A stretch of 58,625 nt of DNA from Gemmatimonadaceae bacterium (GCA_013361335.1 JABFYH010000047.1:1-58625), one strand, 5' to 3'. Positions 35,596 to 44,552 are shown, counted from the first letter of the stretch. The notes: generated by a model from the sequence alone, not told the origin. Made by a program: numbers and translations.

Positions 35596-38577
35596 TCAGC
35601 CCATCTTCGTCTCGAGCCAGTTGTGCCCGGCGCCGGCGTCCACCACGAGCGGCACGGACAGCGATGCGGCGTTGGCCATCTCGTGCTTCACGAGCGTCGT
35701 CACGACCGGGAGCTCGTCGGCGGGCACCTCGAACACGAGCTCGTCGTGCACCTGAAGCAGCATGCGCGCATTGAGACGCTCGGCATCCAGGCGATCGCGG
35801 ATGCGGATCATCGCGATCTTGATCAGATCGGCGGCCGATCCCTGGATCGGGGAGTTGGCGGCGGTGCGCTCCCCGAATGCCCGGATGTTGAAGTTGCGGT
35901 CCCGGAGCTCGGGGATGTAGCGGCGCCGGCGGAAGATGGTCTCCACGTAACCGTGCTCGCGCGCATACTCGACCGTCGCATCGAGGAACTCGCGCACCTT
36001 CGCGAAGCGGACGAAGTAGGTCTCGATGAACGCCTTCGCGTCGGCGAAGGGGATCTTGAGCTGGCGCGAGAGGGCGTGCGCCCCCTGCCCGTAGATCGTC
36101 GCGAAGTTGATCGTCTTCGCCCGCGAGCGCATCTCCGACGTCACCATGTCGAGCGGCACGTCGAAGATGAGGGCCGCCGTCTGCCGGTGGATGTCGCCGC
36201 CGGACCGGAACGCCTGCACGAACAGCGGATCGTCGGAGAGGTGCGCGAGCAGGCGCAGCTCGATCTGCGAGTAGTCGGCCGCGAGAAGGAGCCAGCCGCT
36301 CCGCGGAATGAACCCGCGTCGGATGTCGCGCCCCAGCTCCCGGCGGATCGGGATGTTCTGGAGATTCGGATCGGCGGACGAGAGCCGGCCCGTCGCCGCC
36401 ACCGTCTGATTGTAGGACGTGTGCAGGCGCCCCGTCTCCGGGTTCACCAGCGCCGGCAACGCGTCGATGTAGGTGCTCTCCAGCTTCGAGAGCTCGCGAT
36501 ACTCCATGAGACGCAGCGGCAGCTCGTGTCCCGCGTCGGCGAGCTCCTGGAGCACCGTCGCGTCGGTCGACGGGCCGGTGGCCGTCTTCTTCAACACCGG
36601 CAGCTGCAGCCGCTCGAACAGCACCTCGCGCAGCTGCGGGTTGGAGTTGATGTTGAACTCCCCGCCGGCCGTCGCGTAGATCTCCTGCTCCACCCGCTGC
36701 CGCTCTCGGGCGAACCGCTCCTTGAGCGAGGCGAAGAGGGCGCGGTCGATCTCGATCCCCTCCCACTCGACGTCGGCGAGCACGCCGATCAGCGGAATCT
36801 CCACGTCCCTGTACAGCTCGTAAATCTGCTGCGCCTCGAGCTGTGGCCGGAACCGCTGCTCGAGCTGCCAGGTCACGTCCACCGCTTCGCCGGCGTAATC
36901 GCGCGCGCAGCTCACCGGCACGACGTCGAAGCCCAGCGCCTGCTTCCCCTTGCCGCAGAGGTCCTCGTAGCTCGTCAGGGTGTGGTCGAGAAACTCGAGG
37001 GCCAGCAGCTCGAGCCCATGCGACCGGCGCCCCGGGTCGAGCACGTAGCTGGCGACCATCGTGTCGGAGACGAGGCCGCCCAGCGCGATGCCGGCGCGGC
37101 GCAGCACGAGGAGATCGAACTTGGCGTCCTGCGCCACCTTCGGCACCGCCGGATCCTCGAGCACGGCGCGCAGCGGCGCCATCGCCGGATCGGCGAGGGA
37201 TGGCAGATTCCGCACGGGCGCCACGCCGGCGGCGAGGGTGCGTGCCGCGATGCTCGTCGGCTCAGCCGTCTTGGCCACGCGCTTCGCCCGCGCCGCCTTC
37301 GCCGACGCGTCAGCCGCCGGCTCCGAGTCGCCGAGCAGCAGATCGCCCTGCGTCGGCTGTTGCGCGCGATGCCGAAGCGGGAGGTAGTACGCCTCCCCGG
37401 CGGCCACGGCGATGGAGAGCCCGACCAAGGTGGAGCGCCGAGGATCCGACGGCAGCGGGCTGTCGGGCTCCGCGACCGTCTCCGTGTCGATGGCGATGTA
37501 CGGCGCGCTTCGCGCGCGCGCGATCATGCGCTCGAGGGCGTCGATCGTGTCGACGGTCTGATAGTTGGTGCTCGGCCGGGTCGCTTCGGGCACGCCTTCG
37601 GGCGCTCCGAGCAGCGGGCTGGCTGAGGTGGCTGCCACCGCCGCGGCATCGCTGATGGTGCGGGCGAGCGTGTGGAACTCGAGCTCCACGAAGAGCTGCC
37701 GGAGTCGGGCCGAGTCGGGCTCGCGGACGCGCATCTCGTCCAGGGCGAGCGTGACCGGCAGGTCGCTGCGAATCGTCACGAGCTCCTTCGACAGCCGCGC
37801 CAGCTCGGCCTGTTCCTGGAGCGCTTCGCGGGGCCGCTTCTTCGTCAGCGTCGGCGCCGCGGCGAGGATCGCCTCCAGATCGCCGTACTCGGTGACCAGC
37901 TCGCGCGCCGTCTTGTCCCCGACCCCCTTCACGCCCGGCACGTTGTCCGAGCTGTCGCCCACGAGCGCGAGATAGTCCGTCACGTGCGCCGGCGGCACCC
38001 CGAGCCGCTCCGCCCCGTTCTCGACCGAGACCCACTGCTCTTCCACGCTCGCGGGCCCGCCGCGGCCGGGGTTGAGCAGCCACACGCGTGGCTGCACGAG
38101 CTGCTGAAAGTCCTTGTCGCCGGAGACGATCACGACGTTGACGCCGGCGGCGACCCCTTGCCGGGCCAGCGTGCCGATCACGTCGTCCGCCTCGTAGCCC
38201 TGCAGCGACAGGATCGGGATCCGGTACGCCTCCAGCAGCTGGCAGATGCGCTCCATCCCGCGGTCGAAGTCGGACTGGAGCTCTTCGGTCAGCTTTTCGC
38301 GCGTCGCCTTGTAGCCGGGATAGCGCTCGTGCCGGAAGCTCAGCCCCGAATCGTGCACCCAGCCGAGGTACTCCGGCTGGTGGGTCGCGAGCAGGCGCTG
38401 GAGGAAGTTGACGATGCCCCACGCCGCGGAGGTATTCTCGCCACGGGCCGTCGTGAGAGGACGGGAGATGAGCGCGAAGAACGCGCGATAGATCAGCGCG
38501 TACCCGTCGATCAGGAAGAGCCGCGGCGCGGCGGGGCGCGTGGCGGCCGGCGAAGCGGCGAACGTGGGATCGGTCAC
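35596..38577 (-). CDS. polA: DNA polymerase I
   Basis: A 993-residue family A polymerase. Domains in order: 5'-3' exonuclease (about 15-300; LFLIDGYALIYRAF, YEADDVIGTLA, VSGDKDFQQLV, GDSSDNVPGVKGVGDKTA), 3'-5' exonuclease (about 350-620; AIDTETVAE, AKFDLLVLR, YAGEAVDVT) and polymerase (about 620-993; DPNLQNIPIRRELGRDIRRGF, AADYSQIELRLLAHLS, RSRAKTINFATIYGQG, VHDELVFEV). The exo III motif reads YAGEA where E. coli has YAAED, so one metal-binding Asp seems to be Ala. A ~45-residue Ala/Lys-rich insertion lies at about 430-475. GTG 38577 is the most plausible start. Confidence 0.93.
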   Translation of the reverse strand: MTDPTFAASPAATRPAAPRLFLIDGYALIYRAFFALISRPLTTARGENTSAAWGIVNFLQRLLATHQPEYLGWVHDSGLSFRHERYPGYKATREKLTEELQSDFDRGMERICQLLEAYRIPILSLQGYEADDVIGTLARQGVAAGVNVVIVSGDKDFQQLVQPRVWLLNPGRGGPASVEEQWVSVENGAERLGVPPAHVTDYLALVGDSSDNVPGVKGVGDKTARELVTEYGDLEAILAAAPTLTKKRPREALQEQAELARLSKELVTIRSDLPVTLALDEMRVREPDSARLRQLFVELEFHTLARTISDAAAVAATSASPLLGAPEGVPEATRPSTNYQTVDTIDALERMIARARSAPYIAIDTETVAEPDSPLPSDPRRSTLVGLSIAVAAGEAYYLPLRHRAQQPTQGDLLLGDSEPAADASAKAARAKRVAKTAEPTSIAARTLAAGVAPVRNLPSLADPAMAPLRAVLEDPAVPKVAQDAKFDLLVLRRAGIALGGLVSDTMVASYVLDPGRRSHGLELLALEFLDHTLTSYEDLCGKGKQALGFDVVPVSCARDYAGEAVDVTWQLEQRFRPQLEAQQIYELYRDVEIPLIGVLADVEWEGIEIDRALFASLKERFARERQRVEQEIYATAGGEFNINSNPQLREVLFERLQLPVLKKTATGPSTDATVLQELADAGHELPLRLMEYRELSKLESTYIDALPALVNPETGRLHTSYNQTVAATGRLSSADPNLQNIPIRRELGRDIRRGFIPRSGWLLLAADYSQIELRLLAHLSDDPLFVQAFRSGGDIHRQTAALIFDVPLDMVTSEMRSRAKTINFATIYGQGAHALSRQLKIPFADAKAFIETYFVRFAKVREFLDATVEYAREHGYVETIFRRRRYIPELRDRNFNIRAFGERTAANSPIQGSAADLIKIAMIRIRDRLDAERLNARMLLQVHDELVFEVPADELPVVTTLVKHEMANAASLSVPLVVDAGAGHNWLETKMG

Positions 38578-38698
38578 GGCAGGGAACGGCGAGATGACTG
38601 GCGCTGCGCGAAGGATAGAGCGTGCGCACGCCGGGCGATACCGACCCGGGCCCGGCCTGACGGGCGGGCGATGCGGTCCGCCGCCCCCGGAAACAGCA

Positions 38699-38722
38699 CC
38701 GCCTGCCATGGTGGGCAGGCGG
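38699..38722 (-). terminator. Hairpin downstream of the cold-shock gene
   Basis: CCGCCTGCC, loop ATGGTG, GGCAGGCGG: a perfect 9-bp stem, 31 bp past the csp stop. Only a weak T-rich run (TGCTGTTT) follows on the minus strand. Confidence 0.5.
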
Positions 38723-38753
38723 GCGCAGAATCAGATGCGGTGAGTGCGGCCGG

Positions 38754-38954
38754 TCAGACGCGCTGCACGTTGGCGGCGTGCAACCCCTTGGCGCCGGCCT
38801 GAATCTCGAACTCCACCACCTGACCCTCGGCGAGGGTTTTGAAGCCGTCCATCGCGATTGCGGAGAAGTGCACGAAGACGTCTTCGCCCCCCTCCTGCTC
38901 GATGAAGCCATACCCCTTGGCGTCATTGAACCACTTCACTTTCCCTCTGGCCAT
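38754..38954 (-). CDS. Cold-shock domain protein
   Basis: A 66-residue single-domain CSP that binds single-stranded RNA/DNA. RNP1 is KGYGFIEQ and RNP2 is VFVHFSAI; the N-terminus [11 protein letters not shown] is typical. ATG 38954 follows a GGAGG site at 8 nt. A consensus promoter at 39028-39056 implies a 5' leader of about 65 nt, as often seen in cold-shock mRNAs. Confidence 0.93.
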   Translation of the reverse strand: MARGKVKWFNDAKGYGFIEQEGGEDVFVHFSAIAMDGFKTLAEGQVVEFEIQAGAKGLHAANVQRV

Positions 38955-39027
38955 GCGCGCTGCCTCCACCGGAGTGAATCGATCCTGCACGACCTGGTGC
39001 TGGGCGCGCCCCTCGGCGCGCGGCGGC

Positions 39028-39056
39028 TATATATGAGCACCTTGAACTTTTGTCAA
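39028..39056 (-). promoter_or_regulatory. Consensus sigma-70 promoter of the cold-shock gene
   Basis: On the minus strand TTGACA (39056-39051), 17-nt spacer, TATATA (39033-39028). This is the best housekeeping promoter in the window. Confidence 0.8.
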
Positions 39057-39086
39057 GCAATGACGCGTCCGGTACGACGCCCTCGC

Positions 39087-39116
39087 TTGCCACCACCCGC
39101 CGGCCGGCGTTACGTT
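39087..39116 (+). promoter_or_regulatory. Promoter of the Ser/Thr kinase gene
   Basis: TTGCCA (39087-39092), 18-nt spacer, TACGTT (39111-39116), then 6 nt to the GTG start: probable leaderless mRNA. Confidence 0.5.
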
Positions 39117-39122
39117 CGCCGC

Positions 39123-40034
39123 GTGCCGAAAGAGATGCTGGTCGGGCAGACGCTCGCGGGCTACGCGATTCGTAGCGAGGTCGGTGAGGGCGGCACGTCC
39201 GCCGTGTTTCGGGCCGAGCATCCGCAGCACGGCGTCGTCGCGGTGAAGGTGCTCCGCGAGAAGCTCCGGAACGACAAGACGGCGGTCGCCCGCTTCGTGC
39301 GCGAAGCCCGGTATGGTGCGCGGGTCCGTCACCCCAATGTCGTGCAGACGCTGGAGGTCGGCGAAGCCGCGCCCGGCATGCACTTCCTCGCCATCGAGTG
39401 GGCCAAAGGCGAGCTGCTCGAGCGCTACGTCAAGGCGAACGCACCCCTCCCGTTCGACGAGGTGGCGACGATCGTCATGCAGATCGCCGACGCCGTCCAC
39501 GCCGCGCACGCCGTTGGGATCGTGCACCGCGACCTGAAGCCGGACAACGTCATGTACGATCCGGCCACCCGCCAGGTGAAGCTGCTCGACTTCGGGATCG
39601 CCACCGATACCGACATGGCCCCCGAGCAGCGGCTCACTCGCGCGGGGTTCTTCGTCGGCACGCTCATGTACGTGGCGCCGGAAGCCCTCTCGGGCGAGCT
39701 GGTCTCGCCGGCGGCGGATCAGTACAGCCTCGCCACGATCGCGTACCTGATGCTCACCGGCTGCCTGCCCTTCACCGCGAAGACGCCGCGCGAGATGTTC
39801 TCCCAGCTGCTGTCGCAGCCGCCGGTCCCGCTCAACGAGGCGCGCCCGGGCCTGCACTTCTCCTCGGCGGTGGAGCAGGTCGTGATGAAAGGACTCAGCA
39901 AGGATCCGCGCCAGCGCTACGGCGATACCTGCGCCTTCGCCGAAGCGCTGCGCGATGCCCTGGCCAACACCGCCGCCGCGCCGCTTGCGCCCGGAGGGCT
40001 GCTGGACCGGATGAAGTCGATCTTCAAGCGCTGA
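39123..40034 (+). CDS. Hanks-type Ser/Thr protein kinase
   Basis: A 303-residue soluble kinase without a TM helix or extracellular sensor. Subdomain motifs: GEGGTSAVFRAEH (P-loop, about 20-32), VAVKVL (ATP Lys about 41), IVHRDLKPDNVMYD (catalytic loop, about 134-147), LLDFGIATD (about 157-165), GTLMYVAPEAL (activation segment, about 180-190) and DQYSLATIAYLMLTG. All catalytic residues are present. The C-terminal tail is basic (RMKSIFKR). GTG 39123 was preferred because the family N-terminus and a TACGTT box 6 nt upstream agree. Confidence 0.9.
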   Translation: MPKEMLVGQTLAGYAIRSEVGEGGTSAVFRAEHPQHGVVAVKVLREKLRNDKTAVARFVREARYGARVRHPNVVQTLEVGEAAPGMHFLAIEWAKGELLERYVKANAPLPFDEVATIVMQIADAVHAAHAVGIVHRDLKPDNVMYDPATRQVKLLDFGIATDTDMAPEQRLTRAGFFVGTLMYVAPEALSGELVSPAADQYSLATIAYLMLTGCLPFTAKTPREMFSQLLSQPPVPLNEARPGLHFSSAVEQVVMKGLSKDPRQRYGDTCAFAEALRDALANTAAAPLAPGGLLDRMKSIFKR

Positions 40035-40037
40035 CTC

Positions 40038-40058
40038 GCGCCGGCGGTGCGCCGGCGC
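40038..40058. terminator. Bidirectional hairpin between kinase and histidine-kinase genes
   Basis: GCGCCGGC, 5-nt loop, GCCGGCGC: a perfect 8-bp stem in the 27-bp gap between convergent genes. No T tract. Confidence 0.5.
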
Positions 40059-40061
40059 TGG

Positions 40062-41828
40062 TCACGCCACGTCGGCGACGACGTCGCCCGCCGTGCTCGT
40101 CGGAGTGGTTGGACGGTCGCGCGTGAGATCGGCGGGATTGACCGGCAGCCACACCGTGAAGGTCGAGCCGCGCCCCACCTCGCTCTCCACGCTGATCTCG
40201 CCGCCGAGCAGTCGCGCGAGACGTCGCGAGATGGCGAGCCCCAGGCCGGTGCCGCGCTGCATGGAGTCCCCCCGTGGCCCCGCGTTGACCTGCTCGAACT
40301 CGTCGAAGATGCGCTCCAGATCGCCCGCGGCGATGCCCACACCGCTGTCCACCACCTGCAGCGCGACCCACGTCCCACTGCGCGGCGCCCGTGCCAGCAG
40401 CGCGCGGTTGCCCATCTCCTCACCACCCGGCGGGGTCAGACGCGGCGGCGCCGGCGTCGCGCCGGGAACCGGCGGTGCGCCCACGAGGCGAGCGCGGACG
40501 CTCACCGTGCCCGCCGGGGTGTACTTCACCGCGTTGCCGATCAGGTTGATGAGGATCTGTCGCAGGTGGGTCGGATCGGTGCGCACCCGCGGCAGCGACG
40601 CGCCGACCGTGATCGAGAACGCCAGCCCCTTCTCGCTCACCAGCGATTCGAGCTCGCTTGCCACGTTGAGCACGAAGGGGCGGAGCACGATCGTTTCGGC
40701 GTGCACCTCGAGCCGGCCGGCGGCGATCTTCGCGATGTCGAGCACCTGATCGACCAGATGGCGCAGGTGCGTCGCCGACGCGGCGATGCGATCGACGGGG
40801 GGCACCTGGCGCGGCGACAGATCGCCGTAGAAGCCGTCGCGGAGCAGCTCGACGAAGCCGACGATCGCATTGAGCGGCGTGCGCAGCTCGTGCGACACGT
40901 TCGCCAGGAACTCGCTCTTCGCCTGGTTCGCGCGCTTCACGTCACTGTACAGCCGCTCGAGCTCCACCGATCGATCGGCCACCTGGATCGCCCGCTGCTG
41001 CTCGCGCAGGAGGCCGAGCGCCAGGAAGAGCACGCCCAGCACGCCCAGCGCCCAGAGGCCCCAGCGCAGGGAGCGCGAGGTCAGGGCATGAGTCGCGAGC
41101 ACGCGCCAGGTCCCGCCGTTGGGAAGCCGCACCACCACGGGCGAGCGATCGTTGAGCCCCGGCTCGCGTTCCGCGCGACCGAGACGGACGACGGTGTCGG
41201 TCCCCGTCAGCACGACCAGCGACCGCCGCGTATCGGGGCGCGTGCGCTGCAGCAGCGCTTCGAGCGAGTCGCCGCTCACCAGCAGGCCCACGGTGCCCGC
41301 GCTGCCATCGGCGCGCGTGAGCCCCCGCAGCAGCGCGATCCAGCTCGGCGCCGGACCTCGCGCCACGACGACGAGCGATCCCGCGCGTGCGCGGAGATGC
41401 AGCACGCTGTCCAGCGGGGGCGAAACGGCGGGGCGGAGCTGCGCCGCGGTGACCTCGAGGATGCGACGGCCCGCGGCGTCGGTCACCCAGATCTCGCGTC
41501 CGCCGGCGACGGTGGACAGCAGGCGCACCAGTCGCTGACGCTGCACGGTGCTATCCTTCGCCGGCGCATCCACCGCTTCGGCTACGCGCTCCAGCAACAT
41601 GGCGTGGTTGGCGACGAACGCTTCCGTGAGCAGCGCGGCCGACTGCGAATCGAGCGCCGCCTGATTCACGTTGGCACGCTGGAGCGCACGATCGAGCAGC
41701 AGCAGGCCGCCCAGCAGCACGAGAAACACCGCGCCGATGAAGCGCGACAACAGCCCGAGGCCGACGCGGGTGCTGGCCTCTCGTCCGATCGATTGACCGC
41801 TGTCTCCCGCCCCGCTAACGTCTGCCAC
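40062..41828 (-). CDS. Membrane sensor histidine kinase
   Basis: A 588-residue protein. TM1 is at about 28-46, a ~200-residue extracytoplasmic sensor domain follows, and TM2 is at about 255-275. The kinase core contains the H-box FLANVSHELRTPLNAIVGF (about 307-325), N-box QILINLIGNAVKYTP (about 430-444), G1 VVDSGVGI and G2 GTGLGLAISRRLARLLGG. All catalytic motifs are intact. No response regulator is adjacent; its target is unknown. A Pro-rich insertion lies in the ATPase domain. The GTG start is only 4 nt from the divergent pyrE ATG. Confidence 0.88.
   Translation of the reverse strand: MADVSGAGDSGQSIGREASTRVGLGLLSRFIGAVFLVLLGGLLLLDRALQRANVNQAALDSQSAALLTEAFVANHAMLLERVAEAVDAPAKDSTVQRQRLVRLLSTVAGGREIWVTDAAGRRILEVTAAQLRPAVSPPLDSVLHLRARAGSLVVVARGPAPSWIALLRGLTRADGSAGTVGLLVSGDSLEALLQRTRPDTRRSLVVLTGTDTVVRLGRAEREPGLNDRSPVVVRLPNGGTWRVLATHALTSRSLRWGLWALGVLGVLFLALGLLREQQRAIQVADRSVELERLYSDVKRANQAKSEFLANVSHELRTPLNAIVGFVELLRDGFYGDLSPRQVPPVDRIAASATHLRHLVDQVLDIAKIAAGRLEVHAETIVLRPFVLNVASELESLVSEKGLAFSITVGASLPRVRTDPTHLRQILINLIGNAVKYTPAGTVSVRARLVGAPPVPGATPAPPRLTPPGGEEMGNRALLARAPRSGTWVALQVVDSGVGIAAGDLERIFDEFEQVNAGPRGDSMQRGTGLGLAISRRLARLLGGEISVESEVGRGSTFTVWLPVNPADLTRDRPTTPTSTAGDVVADVA
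41793..41821 (+). promoter_or_regulatory. pyrE promoter
   Basis: TTGACC (41793-41798), 17-nt spacer, TAACGT (41816-41821), 11 nt before the pyrE ATG. It lies inside the N-terminal codons of the divergent histidine-kinase gene. Confidence 0.5.
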
Positions 41829-41832
41829 GCGT

Positions 41833-42393
41833 ATGCCTGATCACGACCGTCTTCTCACGCTGCTCGCCGAACGTTCCGCGCGGCGCGGACACTTCACGCT
41901 CGCATCAGGGCGGCAGTCCACTTTATACATCGACGCACGCCTCACGACAATGAGCCCCGATGGCCTGGCGCTCATCGGTCCCCTCGGCTTCGACGCGCTC
42001 CGCGCAGCCGGCTGGGTCGTCGACGCCGTCGGCGGTCTGACCCTGGGCGCCGATCCCGTGAGCTACGCCATCGCCTATGCGAGCGCCCTGGCTGCCGCGC
42101 CGATCCGCGCGTTCACCGTCCGCAAGGAGGCGAAGGCGCACGGCACCGGCCGCCTCATCGAGGGACCCTTTCGCGAGGGAGATCACGTCGCCGTGGTCGA
42201 GGACGTGATCACGACCGGCGGCTCGGCGCTTCGTGCCGCCGAGGCGATCCGGGCCGGTGGCGGGGTGGTCGTCGGGGTGCTGGCGCTCGTCGATCGGGAG
42301 GAAGGAGGACGGGAGGCGTTAGAGGGCGCTGGACTGCCCGTGCTCGCGCTCGCCCGCGCCGCGGACATCGTGGCCCGTCTTCCCCTGGCCTGA
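41833..42393 (+). CDS. pyrE: Orotate phosphoribosyltransferase
   Basis: A 186-residue enzyme that transfers phosphoribose to orotate in UMP synthesis. The N-terminus LLTLLAERSARRGHFTLASGRQSTLYIDAR (about 6-35), FTVRKEAKAHGTGRLIEG (about 95-112, flexible catalytic loop) and the PRPP motif VAVVEDVITTGGSALRAAEAI (about 118-138) are diagnostic. No other pyr gene is nearby. Its last 75 nt overlap, in antisense, the 3' end of the HisKA-like gene. Confidence 0.92.
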   Translation: MPDHDRLLTLLAERSARRGHFTLASGRQSTLYIDARLTTMSPDGLALIGPLGFDALRAAGWVVDAVGGLTLGADPVSYAIAYASALAAAPIRAFTVRKEAKAHGTGRLIEGPFREGDHVAVVEDVITTGGSALRAAEAIRAGGGVVVGVLALVDREEGGREALEGAGLPVLALARAADIVARLPLA

Positions 42394-43548
42394 CGTCGGG
42401 CCCGCCGCTCCGCGCCGATCGGCGAGGGGCGATGGCTGCTCTCCCTCGACCAGCCGGACGGGGACGCGGAGATCGATCGTCTGCGCGTCGACGTCGAGCG
42501 CGCCATGGAGCTGCCGGGCAAGCGCGCCGAGGCGCTCGAGCGCGCCGGCGTCCGACACCGGGTGGCGAGCCGGCACGGCGCGGAGTGACATCGTCGCGCG
42601 TCCATCGCGGATCTCGCCGAACTCGACGTGCAGCTCCTCGCCCGCTACCGCCTCCTGCAGCGCGGCCAGCAGCAGCTCGTGGAATAACAGCTCGAGGCCG
42701 ACCGCGTCCACCAGCACGTGGGTGCGGGTGTTGCCCACCACCACCGTCACCGCGCGTGCCTCGGCGTGCGCACGCAGATCGCGCCGCACGCCGCACGCGA
42801 TGGCGCGCAGCGAGACGCTCTGCTGCATCAACGCGGGCACCAGCGCTTCGGTGTCGCTCAGCCGCTCCGCGATCAGGTCGCCGAGCGTCCGCGCATTCCG
42901 CTTCGCCATCGCGCGAAAGCGTGGGTGCGTGCGCTCCTCGGCGGGCATGGTCTCGTCGTCCATCATGGCCAGCACGCTCTTGATCGTGCCCAGCGGATTG
43001 CGGAGATCGTGACGGAGGTGGCGGAAGCGATCGCGCATGCTGTCGCTCATCGCCTCGGTGTACCCCTTGGCCGCCGCCAGCGTGAGGAGCGAAGCCGTCT
43101 GCTGCAGCCGGCGGCTGAGCCGGATGCCATCGGCCACACCGCCCTCGCCCTCCTCGCCGACGTCGGTCTCCACGGCGTAGAGGACCATGGCGAGCAGCAG
43201 GTCGAGCCCCTTGAGCGCATGATGCAGGGAGGCACCGGTCTCGAACGCCTCGAGCCCGAAGGCCACCCCGAGCGCGACGAGATCCTCGGACGGCGCCCCG
43301 TCGGCCGCCAATGCGGCGGCGAAGGATCGAACGAGGGCGACGGCGGGACTCGCCTGGGAATGCTGGTCGTCGGTTCGGGGCTGACGCAGGGCAACGGTGC
43401 GCGACTGCGTCTCCCATCGGTCAGCGATCCGGGGCGCCTGCGCGCGCAGCATGGTGGCGACCCGTGTGCGAAGCACGGTGAACGCCGGGGTCGCGGGCGC
43501 ACCGCGGTCCGGCACCTGGGCAGACGCCGCATGAAATTCAGTGGACAC
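42319..43548 (-). CDS. HisKA-domain protein with degenerate ATPase domain
   Basis: A 409-residue soluble protein. An N-terminal helical region (about 1-165) is followed by a clear HisKA H-box, RHLRHDLRNPLGTIKSVLAMM (about 180-200, His at about 184). The C-terminal half keeps the shape of a HATPase (VDAVGLELLFHELLLAALQEA) but has no DxGxG or GxGLG motif and no N-box Asn, so it probably cannot bind ATP. It starts at GTG 43548, 62 nt after the AraC-type gene on the same strand. The C-terminal ~25 codons overlap pyrE in antisense. Confidence 0.65.
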   Translation of the reverse strand: MSTEFHAASAQVPDRGAPATPAFTVLRTRVATMLRAQAPRIADRWETQSRTVALRQPRTDDQHSQASPAVALVRSFAAALAADGAPSEDLVALGVAFGLEAFETGASLHHALKGLDLLLAMVLYAVETDVGEEGEGGVADGIRLSRRLQQTASLLTLAAAKGYTEAMSDSMRDRFRHLRHDLRNPLGTIKSVLAMMDDETMPAEERTHPRFRAMAKRNARTLGDLIAERLSDTEALVPALMQQSVSLRAIACGVRRDLRAHAEARAVTVVVGNTRTHVLVDAVGLELLFHELLLAALQEAVAGEELHVEFGEIRDGRATMSLRAVPARHPVSDAGALERLGALARQLHGALDVDAQTIDLRVPVRLVEGEQPSPLADRRGAAGPTSGQGKTGHDVRGAGEREHGQSSAL

Positions 43549-43610
43549 GTCAACGTCCTAGTGCAGCAAGCTTGCCAGGCAGCCGGAGCGCCCGCTCGGG
43601 GGTGCCTGCG

Positions 43611-44552
43611 CTAGGAACTGGTGGGCTCGGCGTCGGGTCGGTCGCGCGGCGGAGCCGCCCACCCGGGCGGGGCCGTGAGGGGGCGCAGCGTGCGCAGCGC
43701 CACACGATACGGCAGCACGAGCTCGTCCCGAAAACGCTCGAACATCCCCGCGCCGTCATAGCGATGACGGAAGTCGCCCGCCGTCATGTGCAGCAGAGTG
43801 CGCACGTGACGGCCGAAGCTCTGCGGTGAGCTGTAGTCGAGATGGTTGGCGACGTTGGCGACGGAAAAGCCGGCGTTCTCGAACAGCCGGGCCGCACGAA
43901 CCAGACGCGCCATGGCGAGGTAGCGCTTGGGCGCCGGCAGACCGGCGCGGAAGAACCGGCTCATCAGGGTGCTGGGCAGCACGCCGAGCTGGCGCGCGAG
44001 CAGACGCACATTGCCGATCCGCGGCGAGCAGGTGAAGACCGTCTCGAAGAACTGCCAGCAGTCGTCGTGCACGCCGGCGAGGTCCACGGCGAGCTGCCCC
44101 AGAATGGTGCGCTGGCCACTGTTCCCGCTGTCGGCCATCAGCGCGCCGCGCAGCTCCCGCCAGCCGGCGGCCTGCCGCACGTCGACGAGGCGGCGGATCC
44201 CGCTCTGGCCGAGGGCGAGGACGGCGTGCGGGGTCTTGACCTCGAGCTCACTCAGCAGGGCGACCGCGGGCACGCGCGGGAACTCGCGCACCAGGGAGGC
44301 GACCCGGGTCGCCTGCGGGCCAGCACACGCGACGGACACCAGGACCGCCTGGACCTGCCGGGATTTGAGGTCCCGGATCAGGTCGTCGACCGAGTCGCGG
44401 TGCAGGGTGCGATAACACCCTTCGCCGGCGGCGTCCACGCGTGGGCGCTCGGACGGGGTGAGGAGGGTGGTGATCGGTGGAAGGTCGTGCGCGCTCTCAT
44501 GCGCCTTGTCATCGTGCGCTTTGCCGTCGTGCGCCTTGCCGTCGTGCGCCAT
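43611..44552 (-). CDS. AraC-type regulator with His-rich N-terminus and receiver-like domain
   Basis: A 313-residue regulator. Residues 2-22 are imperfect AHDGK pentapeptide repeats with six His. Residues about 30-140 resemble a response-regulator receiver fold (VQAVLVSVACAGPQATRVASLVREFPRVPAVALLSE) without the phospho-acceptor Asp. The C-terminal AraC HTH (about 185-285) has VRLLARQLGVLPSTLMSRFFRAGL and FSVANVANHLDYSSPQSFGRHVRTL. ATG 44552 follows an AGGAG site. It probably acts with the HisKA-like protein encoded directly downstream. Confidence 0.75.
   Translation of the reverse strand: MAHDGKAHDGKAHDDKAHESAHDLPPITTLLTPSERPRVDAAGEGCYRTLHRDSVDDLIRDLKSRQVQAVLVSVACAGPQATRVASLVREFPRVPAVALLSELEVKTPHAVLALGQSGIRRLVDVRQAAGWRELRGALMADSGNSGQRTILGQLAVDLAGVHDDCWQFFETVFTCSPRIGNVRLLARQLGVLPSTLMSRFFRAGLPAPKRYLAMARLVRAARLFENAGFSVANVANHLDYSSPQSFGRHVRTLLHMTAGDFRHRYDGAGMFERFRDELVLPYRVALRTLRPLTAPPGWAAPPRDRPDAEPTSS
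44498..44552 (-). repeat. 15-bp tandem repeat encoding the His-rich pentads
   Basis: About 3.7 copies of a 15-bp unit (CGTGCGCYTTGCCGT on the plus strand) at the 5' end of the AraC-type gene, encoding AHDGK-type repeats. Such in-frame repeats can vary in copy number. Confidence 0.75.

Noticed and set aside
39010-39060. CIRCE-like heat-shock operator in the csp promoter
   Set aside because: The short TTGAC/TCAAG symmetry does not match the CIRCE consensus; it is explained by the -35 element.
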